Origin: Corynebacterium argentoratense DSM 44202
GTDB taxonomy: Bacteria > Actinomycetota > Actinomycetes > Mycobacteriales > Mycobacteriaceae
NCBI RefSeq assembly: GCF_000590555.1
Contig: NC_022198.1
Coordinates: forward strand, 372,001 to 436,000
Direction: 5' to 3'
DNA: 64,000 bases
Positions within the stretch are counted from its first letter, which is position 1, and the number at the start of each line of letters is the position of its first letter. Positions 26,770-35,886 of the stretch are shown piece by piece. A model generated the notes under the pieces. That model was not told where the DNA came from. It did not search any database and was given only the letters and a program-made list of their open reading frames with translations. The position numbers were made by a program, and so were the translations under genes.

Positions 26770-28353
26770 TTAGCGCGCCGAATCTGCGTCCCCATCGGCG
26801 TCATCATCGCCGTTGCCCGCGGCGTCATCCTCATCATCTTGAGTGCGGGAGCCGTCTTCGCTGCCCTCTGCCTGCTGCTTGAGCATGTCCTCCAATGCGG
26901 AAATCTCCGCAATGGGGTCAAAGTCTTGCTCATCTTTCGAGCTCAACAGCCCATCGATGAAGCTAGCGGAGGACTCCAAGTCGCTGGCAACAGGGAGGAA
27001 ATCCGGATGATTCCACACAGCGTCGCGTGCATCCAGACCCACTGCGGCGTCAACACGCTCCCACAAATTGTGGGCACCCTTGATGTTCGGCGTCTGCATC
27101 TCCACATTGAACACATTCTTAAACACGGTTTCTGCAGAGCCACCGGTAGCGCGGCGAACCTGCCAGGCAGTCAGCATTGTGTCCGCAGACGGCAGGCGAT
27201 CCTTCAACGCCGTGTACACCACATGGTCGACCCACCCTTCAATGAGGGCGAGGATGGTTTCCAGACGCTCAAGCGCCTTCGGATTTTTGCTGATGATCTT
27301 CGGCGCAAGATCTTGCTCGGACATCTTGCGGGCAAAGTCCTGCATCGACGCCATGTCCTCCATGGACGCAGGGTCGATATCCCGCAGGGCTTCTTCAAAA
27401 GTACTGTTGTCGTATTCCAGTCCGGCAGCGTATTCCTCTACCGCCGAAACAACTAGCTCCACCAGCCACGGCACGTGCTGGAACAGACGTTGGCGGGCAG
27501 CCTCCCGAGCACTGACAAACACCAGTGCTTCCTGAGCCGGCACATCCAATTGCGAAGTCAAACGGTTGAGGTTCGCGGGCAAAATACCAACGACGGACGT
27601 CACCAGCGGCAACCCGAAATCACAGCCGGCGATCGTCTGCTTTGCAAGGTCCGTGATCTGCTGGCCCATGTTGCGGCCGACACCCTGGCCTGCGGCCTTG
27701 GCGAGGAACACCCCAATACCGCCGAACAAGCCCGATAGTTCTGGCGGCACAGTGGCCTGGCTGGCGCCGTCCATGCCCACGGCGATCGGCCCGATGAAGC
27801 GCTTCCACGTCGGAAGGGTGTTTTCGAACCATGTGCGGGGAGTCCAGGCAGTAGCCGGGCCGGAACTCGCAGGAAAAACAGTGGCCTCGTCAAGCCATAA
27901 TTCAGCCAGTCGGATAGCTTCGGTCACCGCCGCAGCATCCTGGGGGCGAACATTTCCGCTATCCAGCAGTTGCTTGCCCATTGATGACGCCGCCTCTACC
28001 GCAGCGTTTTCTGCAGCCTGCGCGCGCTGCTCGGGGGACGGGGCTGCTCCGCCACCGCCGCCAGCACCACCGAAGGGGAAGGCCCCATCGCCATCAGCGC
28101 CGAAGCTGAATACCTGGAAGCCCCCCTCGGACTGTTTAAACATTTCTCCGAGTTGCTTCATGAGCTCCTCTGGGGTGCCCGAGAAGTCGAAGTTTCCGAA
28201 ACCGAAATTGGGTGGGGTGTTGGGGTTCTCGCCACCACCCTGACCACCCTGGCCGCCCTGGTTACCCTTGTTGGCGCCGTTGGTGTTGTCGTCGTTGTTG
28301 TCATCGTTGGGGTCGTCCCCGCCACGATTTCCGAAACCGAACCAGCTACTCAT
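26770..28353 (-). CDS. DUF2342 zinc-dependent metalloprotease-like protein (Rv3195-like)
   Basis: A 527-residue protein of the DUF2342/TIGR03624 group. After the first motif (MSSWFGFGNRG) comes a low-complexity Asp/Asn/Gly linker, an FGFGNFDFSGTPEELMKQL stretch, then an alpha-helical body with the conserved LIEGWVDHVV helix near residue 375, the place where the family is predicted to hold zinc. A classical HEXXH is not seen. The acidic tail (DDEDDAAGNGDDDADG) is disordered. The ATG at 28353 is the conserved start. It is divergent from the Lon-like protease gene, as in mycobacteria. Confidence 0.88.
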   Translation of the reverse strand: MSSWFGFGNRGGDDPNDDNNDDNTNGANKGNQGGQGGQGGGENPNTPPNFGFGNFDFSGTPEELMKQLGEMFKQSEGGFQVFSFGADGDGAFPFGGAGGGGGAAPSPEQRAQAAENAAVEAASSMGKQLLDSGNVRPQDAAAVTEAIRLAELWLDEATVFPASSGPATAWTPRTWFENTLPTWKRFIGPIAVGMDGASQATVPPELSGLFGGIGVFLAKAAGQGVGRNMGQQITDLAKQTIAGCDFGLPLVTSVVGILPANLNRLTSQLDVPAQEALVFVSAREAARQRLFQHVPWLVELVVSAVEEYAAGLEYDNSTFEEALRDIDPASMEDMASMQDFARKMSEQDLAPKIISKNPKALERLETILALIEGWVDHVVYTALKDRLPSADTMLTAWQVRRATGGSAETVFKNVFNVEMQTPNIKGAHNLWERVDAAVGLDARDAVWNHPDFLPVASDLESSASFIDGLLSSKDEQDFDPIAEISALEDMLKQQAEGSEDGSRTQDDEDDAAGNGDDDADGDADSAR

Positions 28354-28482
28354 AGCTCCACGGTACCGGTAGCGTGCTGGGCACGCCATGAATCACGCTC
28401 ACTTTCGCCAACAGCGTACAAAAGCACCCTATCGCGAAGCCCTACCGTTGGGGAGATGTGTAGCAGATGCGCATCAAGGCGG

Positions 28483-28488
28483 TACGCT
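28483..28488 (+). promoter_or_regulatory. -10 element of the Lon-like protease gene
   Basis: TACGCT ends 7 nt before the GTG at 28496. This spacing supports the GTG over the upstream in-frame ATG at 28388, and predicts a leaderless mRNA. Confidence 0.6.
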
Positions 28489-28495
28489 ATCCCAC

Positions 28496-29608
28496 GTGTC
28501 GAATACAGCCGCCCAACCACAACCACCGACCCAGCGCAGCAGCAGGACCCGCCGCGTCGTCATCGCGACGTCATTGACCACCGCACTTGCCTTGGTCGCG
28601 CTTGCAAACATGACGCACATCCCCGGAACCAGCATTGACCTGACTACGGGTGTTGGCGCAGAAGGTCCCGGCCCGACCTTCAACACCCTGGGTGAATTCG
28701 AAGGTAAAGAAATCGTCAGCGTAGACGGGGCAGCCACCCACCCGACCACAGGCCAGCTCAACATGACTACTGTTGCCGTGCGCAGCAACATGACGCTAGC
28801 CCAAACCCTCAATCGTTGGCTAGTGGAAGGCGACACCCTCATCTCGCTCAAAGACCTCTATCCAGAAGGCATGAGCGAACAGGAGGTTAACGAGCTCAAC
28901 CAGCACGCCTTCGCCCAATCAGAAAACTCGGCGACCTTCGCGGCCCTCAACTACCTCAACTACCCCCTTCAGGTAGAGGTCGCAGACGTCGTCAAAGATG
29001 CTCCCGCCGCAGGCGAGATGCAGGCCGGCGACATCATTGACTCCATAAACAACAATCCTGTGCGCACCCCGGTGGAAGTAGTCCACGCTGTCCGCGACCA
29101 CAAGCCCGGTGACACCCTCAACGTGGGCTTCACGCGCGACGGACAGCAACGCGACGTCAACATCAAGCTGGAATCCAACCCCCAGGATCCTGACGTCGCG
29201 TGGCTCGGCGTACTGCTCAGCCCGAAAACGCTGGACAATATCAGCGTCGACTACAACCTTGAAAACATCGGAGGCCCCAGCGCCGGCATGATGTTCGCGC
29301 TCGCTGTCGTGGACAAACTCACCGCCGAAGAGATCACCGGCGGTAAGTACATTGCTGGCACCGGAACGATTGAAGCGGACGGTTCGGTCGGACCCATCGG
29401 CGGAATCACTCACAAAATGAAAACCGTCAGTGAGGACGGGGCGGAAGTGTTCCTGGCGCCCGCCGATAACTGCGATGAGGTTGCCCGCGCCAGCAAAAAA
29501 GACAAGGGCGGCATGGCGATTATCAAGGTCAACACTCTGAAAGACGCCGTTGACGGGCTGAAGGCGTATAACGAGGGCAAACCCTACGCCACTTGTGAGG
29601 CCTCTTAA
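28496..29608 (+). CDS. PDZ and Lon-type serine protease, membrane anchored (Rv3194c-like)
   Basis: About 370 residues: a basic N terminus, one membrane helix (about 22-42), an extracytoplasmic part, a PDZ domain (about 150-240, VADVVKDAPAAGEMQAGDIIDSI) and a Lon-type protease domain. The catalytic pair is Ser in GGPSAGMM near 265 and Lys in GITHKMKT near 307. It has no AAA+ domain, so it is an ATP-independent Lon-like protease of the YlbL group. GTG start chosen from promoter spacing. Likely substrates are membrane or cell-wall proteins (inference). Confidence 0.88.
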   Translation: MSNTAAQPQPPTQRSSRTRRVVIATSLTTALALVALANMTHIPGTSIDLTTGVGAEGPGPTFNTLGEFEGKEIVSVDGAATHPTTGQLNMTTVAVRSNMTLAQTLNRWLVEGDTLISLKDLYPEGMSEQEVNELNQHAFAQSENSATFAALNYLNYPLQVEVADVVKDAPAAGEMQAGDIIDSINNNPVRTPVEVVHAVRDHKPGDTLNVGFTRDGQQRDVNIKLESNPQDPDVAWLGVLLSPKTLDNISVDYNLENIGGPSAGMMFALAVVDKLTAEEITGGKYIAGTGTIEADGSVGPIGGITHKMKTVSEDGAEVFLAPADNCDEVARASKKDKGGMAIIKVNTLKDAVDGLKAYNEGKPYATCEAS

Positions 29609-29624
29609 CGCGGAGACAGCTGCT

Positions 29625-30353
29625 TTAGGGCTGCTGGGCTTTGGCTAACCCGAGTTCGAAGATCGTTTCCTTCGGGTCGGCGTCATCTGAGCTCATCATG
29701 TGCTGCAGAACCAAACCCTTGCGGTTATCAATCGCGGTAATCAGAGCGGTGGTGCCGACGGTGCTCCACCCAACCACAAAGTCACCCGAATCCTCCACCA
29801 CTCTCGAGCTTCTGAGCTCCGTCAGGTATTGGGTGGTCCGGGCGGCTTTGGCCTCGTTGGCGTAGAACATGAATTGGCCGACCTCTGGTCCGGAGCACTG
29901 GGTGGATTCATCAAATTTGATGTGTGAGCATTCGGTGAACTGCTCGAAGAGCGAGTCGGGAGCAAGGGAGCCGTAGGTGCGGGCAGCTTCCGCGACCTCC
30001 TTCGTCGCAAAGGTGGCTTCGCTGGAAGGCTCCTTCGTAGAGTCTTCGTCCTTACTGCTTAACGGTGTGGCTTTGTCATCCGAGTGGGCGGATGAAGACG
30101 ACGTGCTGGATGCGCTGGTGGAGGTTGTCTTCGAGGAGGTCGTCGGCTCTGAGGAGTCCGATGGTGTGCTCACCTTGGTGGAGCTTCCCGAAGGCGACTG
30201 CGCTGTCGTGTCTTTAGGGGCTTCACTGTCTGAACCACAAGACACCAATGACGTCGCGATAAAGACGCATACACCCGCGATCACCGTGCCGCGGCGAAAG
30301 CGCCCGGCCTTCGTGCCGGCCGGGGCTTTGTTGAACGACCAAGAGTGCGTCAT
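29625..30353 (-). CDS. Putative lipoprotein with Ser/Thr-rich linker
   Basis: About 242 residues. A signal peptide ends in a lipobox, ATSLVSC at about residues 33-39, so the mature protein should be lipid-anchored outside the membrane. A Ser/Thr/Pro/Glu-rich linker of about 75 residues follows, then a globular domain with two cysteines (ECSHIKF and TQCSGPE) that may pair. No known domain recognised. I chose the ATG at 30353 (AGGTG 6 nt upstream); a GTG at 30362 abuts the stop of the next gene. Probably cotranscribed with the PPA1309 gene. Confidence 0.7.
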   Translation of the reverse strand: MTHSWSFNKAPAGTKAGRFRRGTVIAGVCVFIATSLVSCGSDSEAPKDTTAQSPSGSSTKVSTPSDSSEPTTSSKTTSTSASSTSSSSAHSDDKATPLSSKDEDSTKEPSSEATFATKEVAEAARTYGSLAPDSLFEQFTECSHIKFDESTQCSGPEVGQFMFYANEAKAARTTQYLTELRSSRVVEDSGDFVVGWSTVGTTALITAIDNRKGLVLQHMMSSDDADPKETIFELGLAKAQQP

Positions 30354-30362
30354 CGTGGGCAC

Positions 30363-30968
30363 CTACATATCCTCCGGGCTAGCAAGCAACGTGTGCGACA
30401 AAACCTTGATTACACCCGGGGCTACCCCGGGTCCGCCTTTAAGCTCGATGTTGTCCTCTGCGAAGGGGCCGGCTGCTGCGAGCTCTTCCTCCGTCGGGCG
30501 AAGCTGTAGCAGTGTCAGCTGCTCCTGGGAGCGCAGCACCCCGGAGAAGATGCGCGCAGGCCGGCGCTCAGCAGCAACCCCCACGGCGTCATCACTGTCG
30601 TCGGCAGAGGAATCAAGGAATTCGATTTCCTGCGCCAAAATCACGCCGGCCACTTCCTCCGGCCAGGCAATACGCGCAAGGTAATCGCCAAGTTCATCGG
30701 AACCGGGGCGAATGTGCTCAGGGATGGCCTCCTGGATGATCAGCGATAGGGGGGAGACATCCGCGTCATCGCCGAACATTTCACCCGTTGCCTGCATCAA
30801 AATGCGGGCGGGGACCAGTGCGAACAACACAGGACGGTTGTCCCACCCCTCGGCATGCACAAACTCAACAGCCTCGAGCATTGCGCGGTTGAGTGCCTGC
30901 GCAGACAGCTCGACGGGTTGGAAAAGCTCGGGCGATGAGCCTAGAAACTCGTTGACTTCGTCCGACAT
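30363..30968 (-). CDS. PPA1309 family protein
   Basis: A 201-residue acidic protein of the actinobacterial PPA1309 family of unknown function. Diagnostic stretches are ALNRAMLEAVEFVHAEGWD, RPVLFALVPARIL and LARIAWPEEVAGVILAQEIEF. No membrane helix and no catalytic motif. It is encoded back to back with the UPF0182 membrane protein gene and leads into the lipoprotein gene, as is common in corynebacteria and mycobacteria. The internal ATG at 30968 matches the family start better than the GTG at 30992. Confidence 0.85.
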   Translation of the reverse strand: MSDEVNEFLGSSPELFQPVELSAQALNRAMLEAVEFVHAEGWDNRPVLFALVPARILMQATGEMFGDDADVSPLSLIIQEAIPEHIRPGSDELGDYLARIAWPEEVAGVILAQEIEFLDSSADDSDDAVGVAAERRPARIFSGVLRSQEQLTLLQLRPTEEELAAAGPFAEDNIELKGGPGVAPGVIKVLSHTLLASPEDM

Positions 30969-31105
30969 GTATGACTCCTGCACAATCGACAATTACGCCC
31001 AACATTTTCTTTACAGCGACGAGCGCTCTCGGTGAGACAGATATCGCTAAAGTGGATCCTACCGTTTAAGCAACGCGCAGCAACATAAAGAAAAAGGAGC
31101 TGAAG

Positions 31106-34100
31106 TTGTCCTTCAGTCTGTCTCGCCCCAATGCTCAAACGAGCAGGCGGGTGAAAATAGTTTCGACCCTGGCAGCAGTGGTCGCGCTACTCATAGTCAT
31201 TGCCCCTACGCTCGTAGATCTTTATGCCCGATGGGAATGGTTCCGCGAAGTCGACTACACCTCGGTGTTTAGCACTGTGTGGGTCAGCCGCATCGTGCTG
31301 TTTTTGGTGGCTGGCCTCATCGGTGGGCTTGGTGCTTACCTGGCAGCGGCCTTGGCCTTTCGCTTCCGCCCGTCCCGAGGCTTTGCCGATAGCGGCGATT
31401 CCGTCGGAATTGAAGACCTCTTTGGCAAGGGCGGCTTGGGCAGTCTCGGAGGGGGCCTGTCCGGCAGGTTCGCACGCGGGGAGGGCAGCGAACAACGCAC
31501 TGATGACGCCGGCCTCGAGGGGCTCACTGTCCCTGATGATTTCGGGGCCACCACTGGTGGTGCTGAGAGCCCTCTAGTTATCTATCAGGAGGCCATCGCG
31601 CAGGGCCTTCGTAAGGTCATGCGTGCGGTGGTTGTTGTTTTCGCCGTGTTCGTAGGCTTCATGGGGGAAACCCAGTGGCGCAGGGTGTTGATGTATTTCC
31701 ACGGCGGTGATTTTGACCGCGTTGATCCGCAATTTTCGAAGGACATGGGCTTCTACGCCTTCCAGCTTCCGTTCATTCAAATGTTGCTGAGCATGGCGTC
31801 GCTGATTATCTTCGTGATGGTTGTTATCAGCGTGATCTTCCACTACATCCTCGGTGGCATCCGACCTGGGGAGCAGCTGGCTGGCGGCAAGATGAGCGTT
31901 ACCCGTGCCGCGCGTTTGCAGCTAGCAACGTTCGCCGGCTTGTGGATGCTTGTGCGCGCAGCCAGCTACTGGTTTGATCGCTACAATCTGCTGTCTGCTC
32001 ACAACGGCATGTTTGACGGCGGTAGCTACACCGACATCAATGCGGTTTTGCCGGCGAAGATGCTGCTCACGATTATTGCGTGTGTTGTCGCAGCGGCCTT
32101 TTTTAGTGCGATTGTTTTGAACGATCTCCGTATTCCTGCCGTCGCGACCGTGCTGATGCTGCTGTCTGCTTTTGTTATCGGTGGTGCGTGGCCGGGTTTG
32201 GTTGAGAAATTCGAGGTGTCTCCGAACCGTCAAGAAAAAGAGTCCGAATACATTGGTAGAAACATTGAGGCCACTCGGTGGGCTTACGGCCTGACTGATG
32301 ACAAGGTCACCTACGAGCGGGATTGGGGTGACAAGGGGGCCAGCGCTGAGGCTGTGGCTAGTGACGCCGCCACCCTTGGAAACATTCGTCTGTTGGATCC
32401 TGAAATCCTGTCGGCGACTTTCACTCAGCAGCAACAGCTGAAGAACTTCTACGGCTTCCCCAAGACTCTCAACGTTGACCGCTACACGGTGGACGGCCAG
32501 CTGCGGGATTATGTGGTGGCAGCTCGCGAGATTAACGCAAATGATCTGCGTGACAACCAGAAGGACTGGATCAACCGCCACACTGTCTACACCCATGGCA
32601 ATGGCTTTATTGCTGCCCCTGCTAACCGTGTTGATGAAGCAGTGCTGGATGCTGGTTCCACCCGTGGTGGATACCCGATTTACCAGGTAAGTGACCTCAA
32701 TGGTGTTGGCGAGGGTGCTAAAGAGATGGGCCTGGAGCTCGAGCAGCCCCGTATTTACTACGGTCCGGTGATCGCCGATGTTCCCTCGCAGCAGGATTAC
32801 GCCATCGTTGGTGTGTCCAATGGGCCTGTGGAATACGACACGGAGTTTTCCAACTACACCTATGAGGGGAAGGGTGGTGTGCCGATCGGCAACATCTTCA
32901 AGCGCGCCCTGTTTGCCGCGAAGTATGGCGAGTTGAAGCTGATCCTTTCCGACCGTATTGATGGTTCCTCGAAGATCATTTTCGACCGTGATCCCCGCAG
33001 TCGTGTCGAGGCTGTGGCCCCTTGGCTGACGACGGATTCGGCAACGTACCCGGCTGTGGTTGATGGCCGGATCAAGTGGATCGTGGACGGCTACACCACC
33101 TTGTCTAACTTGCCTTATTCGCAGCGCACGAGCCTCAAAGAAAGTACGCGGGACAGCCTCAACCCCACGGGTAATCTTCAGACCAACATGAATTCTGATT
33201 TGGGCTACATCCGTAACTCTGTGAAGGCAACGGTGGACGCCTATGACGGCACGGTTGAGCTGTATGAATTCGATGACAAGGACCCGGTTCTTAAAGCTTG
33301 GGAGGGCGTGTTCCCCGATACCGTGAAACCCAAGTCTGATATTCCGGATCAGCTGCGGGATCACCTGCGCTACCCGGAGGACATGTTCAAGGTTCAGCGC
33401 GATCTGATTACGAAGTATCACGTGGATGATCCTCGGGTGTTCTTCACATCGGATGCGTTCTGGTCGGTTGTCAAGGACCCGAACTCTACGACCAAGATCG
33501 ATGCTGAGCATGAGTCGGACGCGAAACCCAACCAGCCGCCGTACTACGTTGTTGCTGCGGATCCCAAGACGGGTAAGCCCAGTTACCAGGTGATTTCCCC
33601 TCTGCGTGGGTTGAGCCGTGAGTTCTTGGCCGCGCACATGTCGGTGTCGAGCGACCCGGATAACTATGGTCACATCACCATGCGGGTGTTGAGCACTAAG
33701 AGCACCACACCCGGACCCGCCCAGGCGCAGGACACCATGATGTCTTCGGACCAGATTGCGCGTGACCGCTCCCTGTGGGAGAACTCGGTGACGTTGAAGA
33801 ACGGCAATTTGCTGACCTTGCCTGTGGGCGGCGGCGAGATCCTGTACGTGGAGCCTTTGTACTCGGAGCGTAAGGACCAGAATTCGGCTTTCCCGAAGCT
33901 GCTGCGTGTGTTGGTGTCGTACAACGGCAAGGTGGGTTATGCCCCCACCATCGCTGAGGCGTTGGCGCAGGTCGGTATCGACCCGCGTGAAACATCGGAT
34001 CTTGATGAGGTCGTCGCTACGGGTGGCGCTGGAGAAGTCGCCAAGGTTTCGGATGCGATTAAGGCAGACGAGGAGCCTGCAGGCGCCTCTAAGGGTGATG

Positions 34101-34285
34101 ACGCCGCGGGTGTGAAGAACGTAGGTGGCTTGCCGGTTGCTACGGGCGATGCCGCGAAGGCTTTGGATGCAGTCAACAAGGCTTTGGCTGATTTGGATGC
34201 GGCGAAGGGTAAGTCGTTTGAAGAATATGGCAAGGCCTTGGATGCCCTGGATCGCGCAGTGAAGGAATATCAGCGTTATCAGTAG
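31106..34285 (+). CDS. UPF0182 family large membrane protein (Rv3193c-like)
   Basis: A 1059-residue protein. The first 370 residues hold seven or eight hydrophobic helices (first at about 16-35), and the rest is a large hydrophilic domain probably outside the membrane (KEIGLELEQPRIYYG-type and PRIYYGPVIAD motifs are typical of the family). The C-terminal 100 residues are Ala/Asp/Lys-rich and end in a coiled coil. Function unknown; conserved throughout actinobacteria. The TTG start has AAGGAG 6 nt upstream. It ends before a strong terminator. Confidence 0.92.
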   Translation: MSFSLSRPNAQTSRRVKIVSTLAAVVALLIVIAPTLVDLYARWEWFREVDYTSVFSTVWVSRIVLFLVAGLIGGLGAYLAAALAFRFRPSRGFADSGDSVGIEDLFGKGGLGSLGGGLSGRFARGEGSEQRTDDAGLEGLTVPDDFGATTGGAESPLVIYQEAIAQGLRKVMRAVVVVFAVFVGFMGETQWRRVLMYFHGGDFDRVDPQFSKDMGFYAFQLPFIQMLLSMASLIIFVMVVISVIFHYILGGIRPGEQLAGGKMSVTRAARLQLATFAGLWMLVRAASYWFDRYNLLSAHNGMFDGGSYTDINAVLPAKMLLTIIACVVAAAFFSAIVLNDLRIPAVATVLMLLSAFVIGGAWPGLVEKFEVSPNRQEKESEYIGRNIEATRWAYGLTDDKVTYERDWGDKGASAEAVASDAATLGNIRLLDPEILSATFTQQQQLKNFYGFPKTLNVDRYTVDGQLRDYVVAAREINANDLRDNQKDWINRHTVYTHGNGFIAAPANRVDEAVLDAGSTRGGYPIYQVSDLNGVGEGAKEMGLELEQPRIYYGPVIADVPSQQDYAIVGVSNGPVEYDTEFSNYTYEGKGGVPIGNIFKRALFAAKYGELKLILSDRIDGSSKIIFDRDPRSRVEAVAPWLTTDSATYPAVVDGRIKWIVDGYTTLSNLPYSQRTSLKESTRDSLNPTGNLQTNMNSDLGYIRNSVKATVDAYDGTVELYEFDDKDPVLKAWEGVFPDTVKPKSDIPDQLRDHLRYPEDMFKVQRDLITKYHVDDPRVFFTSDAFWSVVKDPNSTTKIDAEHESDAKPNQPPYYVVAADPKTGKPSYQVISPLRGLSREFLAAHMSVSSDPDNYGHITMRVLSTKSTTPGPAQAQDTMMSSDQIARDRSLWENSVTLKNGNLLTLPVGGGEILYVEPLYSERKDQNSAFPKLLRVLVSYNGKVGYAPTIAEALAQVGIDPRETSDLDEVVATGGAGEVAKVSDAIKADEEPAGASKGDDAAGVKNVGGLPVATGDAAKALDAVNKALADLDAAKGKSFEEYGKALDALDRAVKEYQRYQ

Positions 34286-34316
34286 CGCTCCTACTACACG
34301 AACGTAAGTTTTGCAG

Positions 34317-34361
34317 TACATGTGCTACCTCCGCATGGGGGTAGCACATGTTCTTTTTTGT
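34317..34361 (+). terminator. Terminator after the UPF0182 gene
   Basis: Arms ACATGTGCTACC and GGTAGCACATGT around a short loop, followed by TTCTTTTTT. It marks the end of the conserved core block and the start of the accessory region. Confidence 0.9.
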
Positions 34362-34560
34362 CGGCGTACCCCCGCGCGAGCTGCGCATTGTTTTCGTCCA
34401 CTGGGGTTGCCTACGGTGATCCCGTGGCTGCGCTAGATGATCCTGTGGTGTCGGACGTGGCCGATGCAGTTGACACTGCCGATGTAACTGGCACGGCTGA
34501 CGCTGCTGACGCAGTGGACGCTGCGGACGTGGATGGTGCTGACGAACTCCGGTCACCATG
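34362..34560. other. Non-genic Asp/Ala-type degenerate repeat tract
   Basis: No supported gene. The stretch 34430-34555 is made of degenerate GAC/GCN units (gctgacgctgctgacgca and similar) that would read as Asp-Ala-Val repeats on the plus strand and Ser-Ala-Thr on the minus strand. Neither frame has a start site or homology I recognise. It may be the decayed end of a low-complexity gene. Confidence 0.4.
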
Positions 34561-34580
34561 ATCAGTCTGAAGACACTGGA

Positions 34581-34715
34581 TCATCGCCCGGACCTTGTAC
34601 AACGAGACTTCCATGCACAAGCACCAAGCGACTTCACGAAGCATTGGACTACGCCACCCCACAAGAAGTAGAAACCGAGTATTATCTCACCCAGCCCATC
34701 AACACAGGGCTGTAA
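34581..34715 (+). pseudogene. IS3-family transposase scar with internal deletion
   Basis: One frame reads RPDLVQRDFHAQAPS, the segment that in IS3 OrfB precedes the DDE catalytic core. A second frame directly after it reads TKRLHEALDYATPQEVETEYY, the C-terminal end of the same protein. The roughly 200-residue catalytic region between them is gone and the two pieces are out of frame. This is a dead insertion-sequence scar at the edge of the accessory region. Confidence 0.75.
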
Positions 34716-34819
34716 AAGAAGCGGAACTAAACCCAGGACGCTTCATAGCTTCCCAGAGAAAACACAGACGAAACACTGTGTTTTACACATAATCACTTAA
34801 TGTATTGCCAGATTCGGTT

Positions 34820-34927
34820 CCTACAGTTAGGAAGTCGTTTTGATTAAAACGTTTATAAGGCGTTTATAGGGAGTACCTTTTTCCAAATAATACCTCTCGA
34901 TAAGTTGTAGTAAAGGAGAAAACTGGG
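34820..34927 (+). promoter_or_regulatory. A/T-rich promoter region of the acyltransferase-protease pair
   Basis: A strongly A/T-rich stretch, unlike the surrounding DNA. It has a small inverted repeat GTTTT-GATT-AAAAC near 34837-34850 and a direct repeat CGTTTATA at about 34849 and 34861. TTGATT with TATAGG about 19 bp downstream is a plausible -35/-10 pair. AAAGGAG precedes the GTG start at 34928. Confidence 0.45.
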
Positions 34928-35884
34928 GTGAATAAACCTTCACGAATTGTGGGGCTTGACATAGCGCGCTCACTCGCCATCATCGGCATGATCATTGTTC
35001 ATATGGCCTCACTACTTTGGAGTACAAAGGTTGTGCTCTCCGGCCTGCCTTCATCATTGTTCGCCATTATTGCCGGCGCCACCATGATGATTATCGGCCG
35101 AAATTACAGCAGCACCACTTTCTTGCGCCTCATCACTCGCGGCGCTCTGATTATTCTCATCGGCCTGGCCTTGTTGCCGGTCGGTGGAGAAGTTCAAGTA
35201 GTCCTCGCTGTCATGGGTCTGGTAATGATGTTGGTTTCCTGGATGCCAGCACTCGGAACATGGTGGCGAGTCGGTTTCTTCATCGCCGCAACTATCACCG
35301 CAACAATTAAGTACGCGCCCATGACGCTGCCACAGATTTATCCGCTACTGGCGTGGATCGCATATTTCATCGGCGGCATGCTGCTTTACGACGTCTACCT
35401 ACGCGGTCGTCTGCAAGGCACTTCCGCCTCCGAGACCAGCGCTAATACTCGGTTGAGTTGGATTGTTACCGCTGTCAGCGTTGTCATCACAGCCGTCGGC
35501 ATGTACTTCCGATTTGATCCCGGGATTGCTGGCTGGCTCCGATTTACCGGACATACCGGTGTCTTCGGCGAAATCATTCTCTCCGTCGCCGTTGCCGCTA
35601 TTGTGCTGCATTTGTGCCTGTTCGTAGGCGACCGTTTCCCGACCGCGGTTTACCCATTCGCGGCCATGGGAACAATGTCGCTGACCATTTACGTCCTGCA
35701 CGTTCTCACCGCGTTTTATTGGCAGCAGAATGTGGCTTTGCATTCCACGTTGTCCGCAGCAGGATTCATCGTATTCTTCCTCGTCATCGCAAGTCTTTGG
35801 AAGAAGTTTGTGGGACAGGGCCCGGCTGAAAAGCTCGTTGCCACCGCGATCAAGGCCATTGTTCCTTCTGGGAAAGGGAAATAA
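34928..35884 (+). CDS. Multi-helix acyltransferase-like membrane protein (DUF1624/HGSNAT-like)
   Basis: A 318-residue protein with about nine hydrophobic helices. The start RIVGLDIARSLAIIGMIIVH is typical of DUF1624/DUF418/heparan-glucosaminide acetyltransferase-like proteins, where the His-bearing first helix takes part in acyl transfer across the membrane. A later segment AAMGTMSLTIYVLHVL is also family-like. It lies 2 bp before the protease gene and shares its promoter, so the two may work together at the cell surface. Substrate unknown. Flanked by IS scars, so probably accessory. Confidence 0.7.
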   Translation: MNKPSRIVGLDIARSLAIIGMIIVHMASLLWSTKVVLSGLPSSLFAIIAGATMMIIGRNYSSTTFLRLITRGALIILIGLALLPVGGEVQVVLAVMGLVMMLVSWMPALGTWWRVGFFIAATITATIKYAPMTLPQIYPLLAWIAYFIGGMLLYDVYLRGRLQGTSASETSANTRLSWIVTAVSVVITAVGMYFRFDPGIAGWLRFTGHTGVFGEIILSVAVAAIVLHLCLFVGDRFPTAVYPFAAMGTMSLTIYVLHVLTAFYWQQNVALHSTLSAAGFIVFFLVIASLWKKFVGQGPAEKLVATAIKAIVPSGKGK

Positions 35885-35886
35885 CC

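Noticed and set aside
31922..34321. A 799-codon open frame on the minus strand opposite the UPF0182 gene
   Set aside because: It is Arg/His-rich, has no known motif and mirrors the codon bias of the real plus-strand gene, which has family motifs, membrane helices and a Shine-Dalgarno sequence.
34322..34561. A plus-strand ORF of 79 residues with Asp-Ala-Val repeats
   Set aside because: Its start lies inside the terminator hairpin of the UPF0182 gene and it has no ribosome-binding site or homology.
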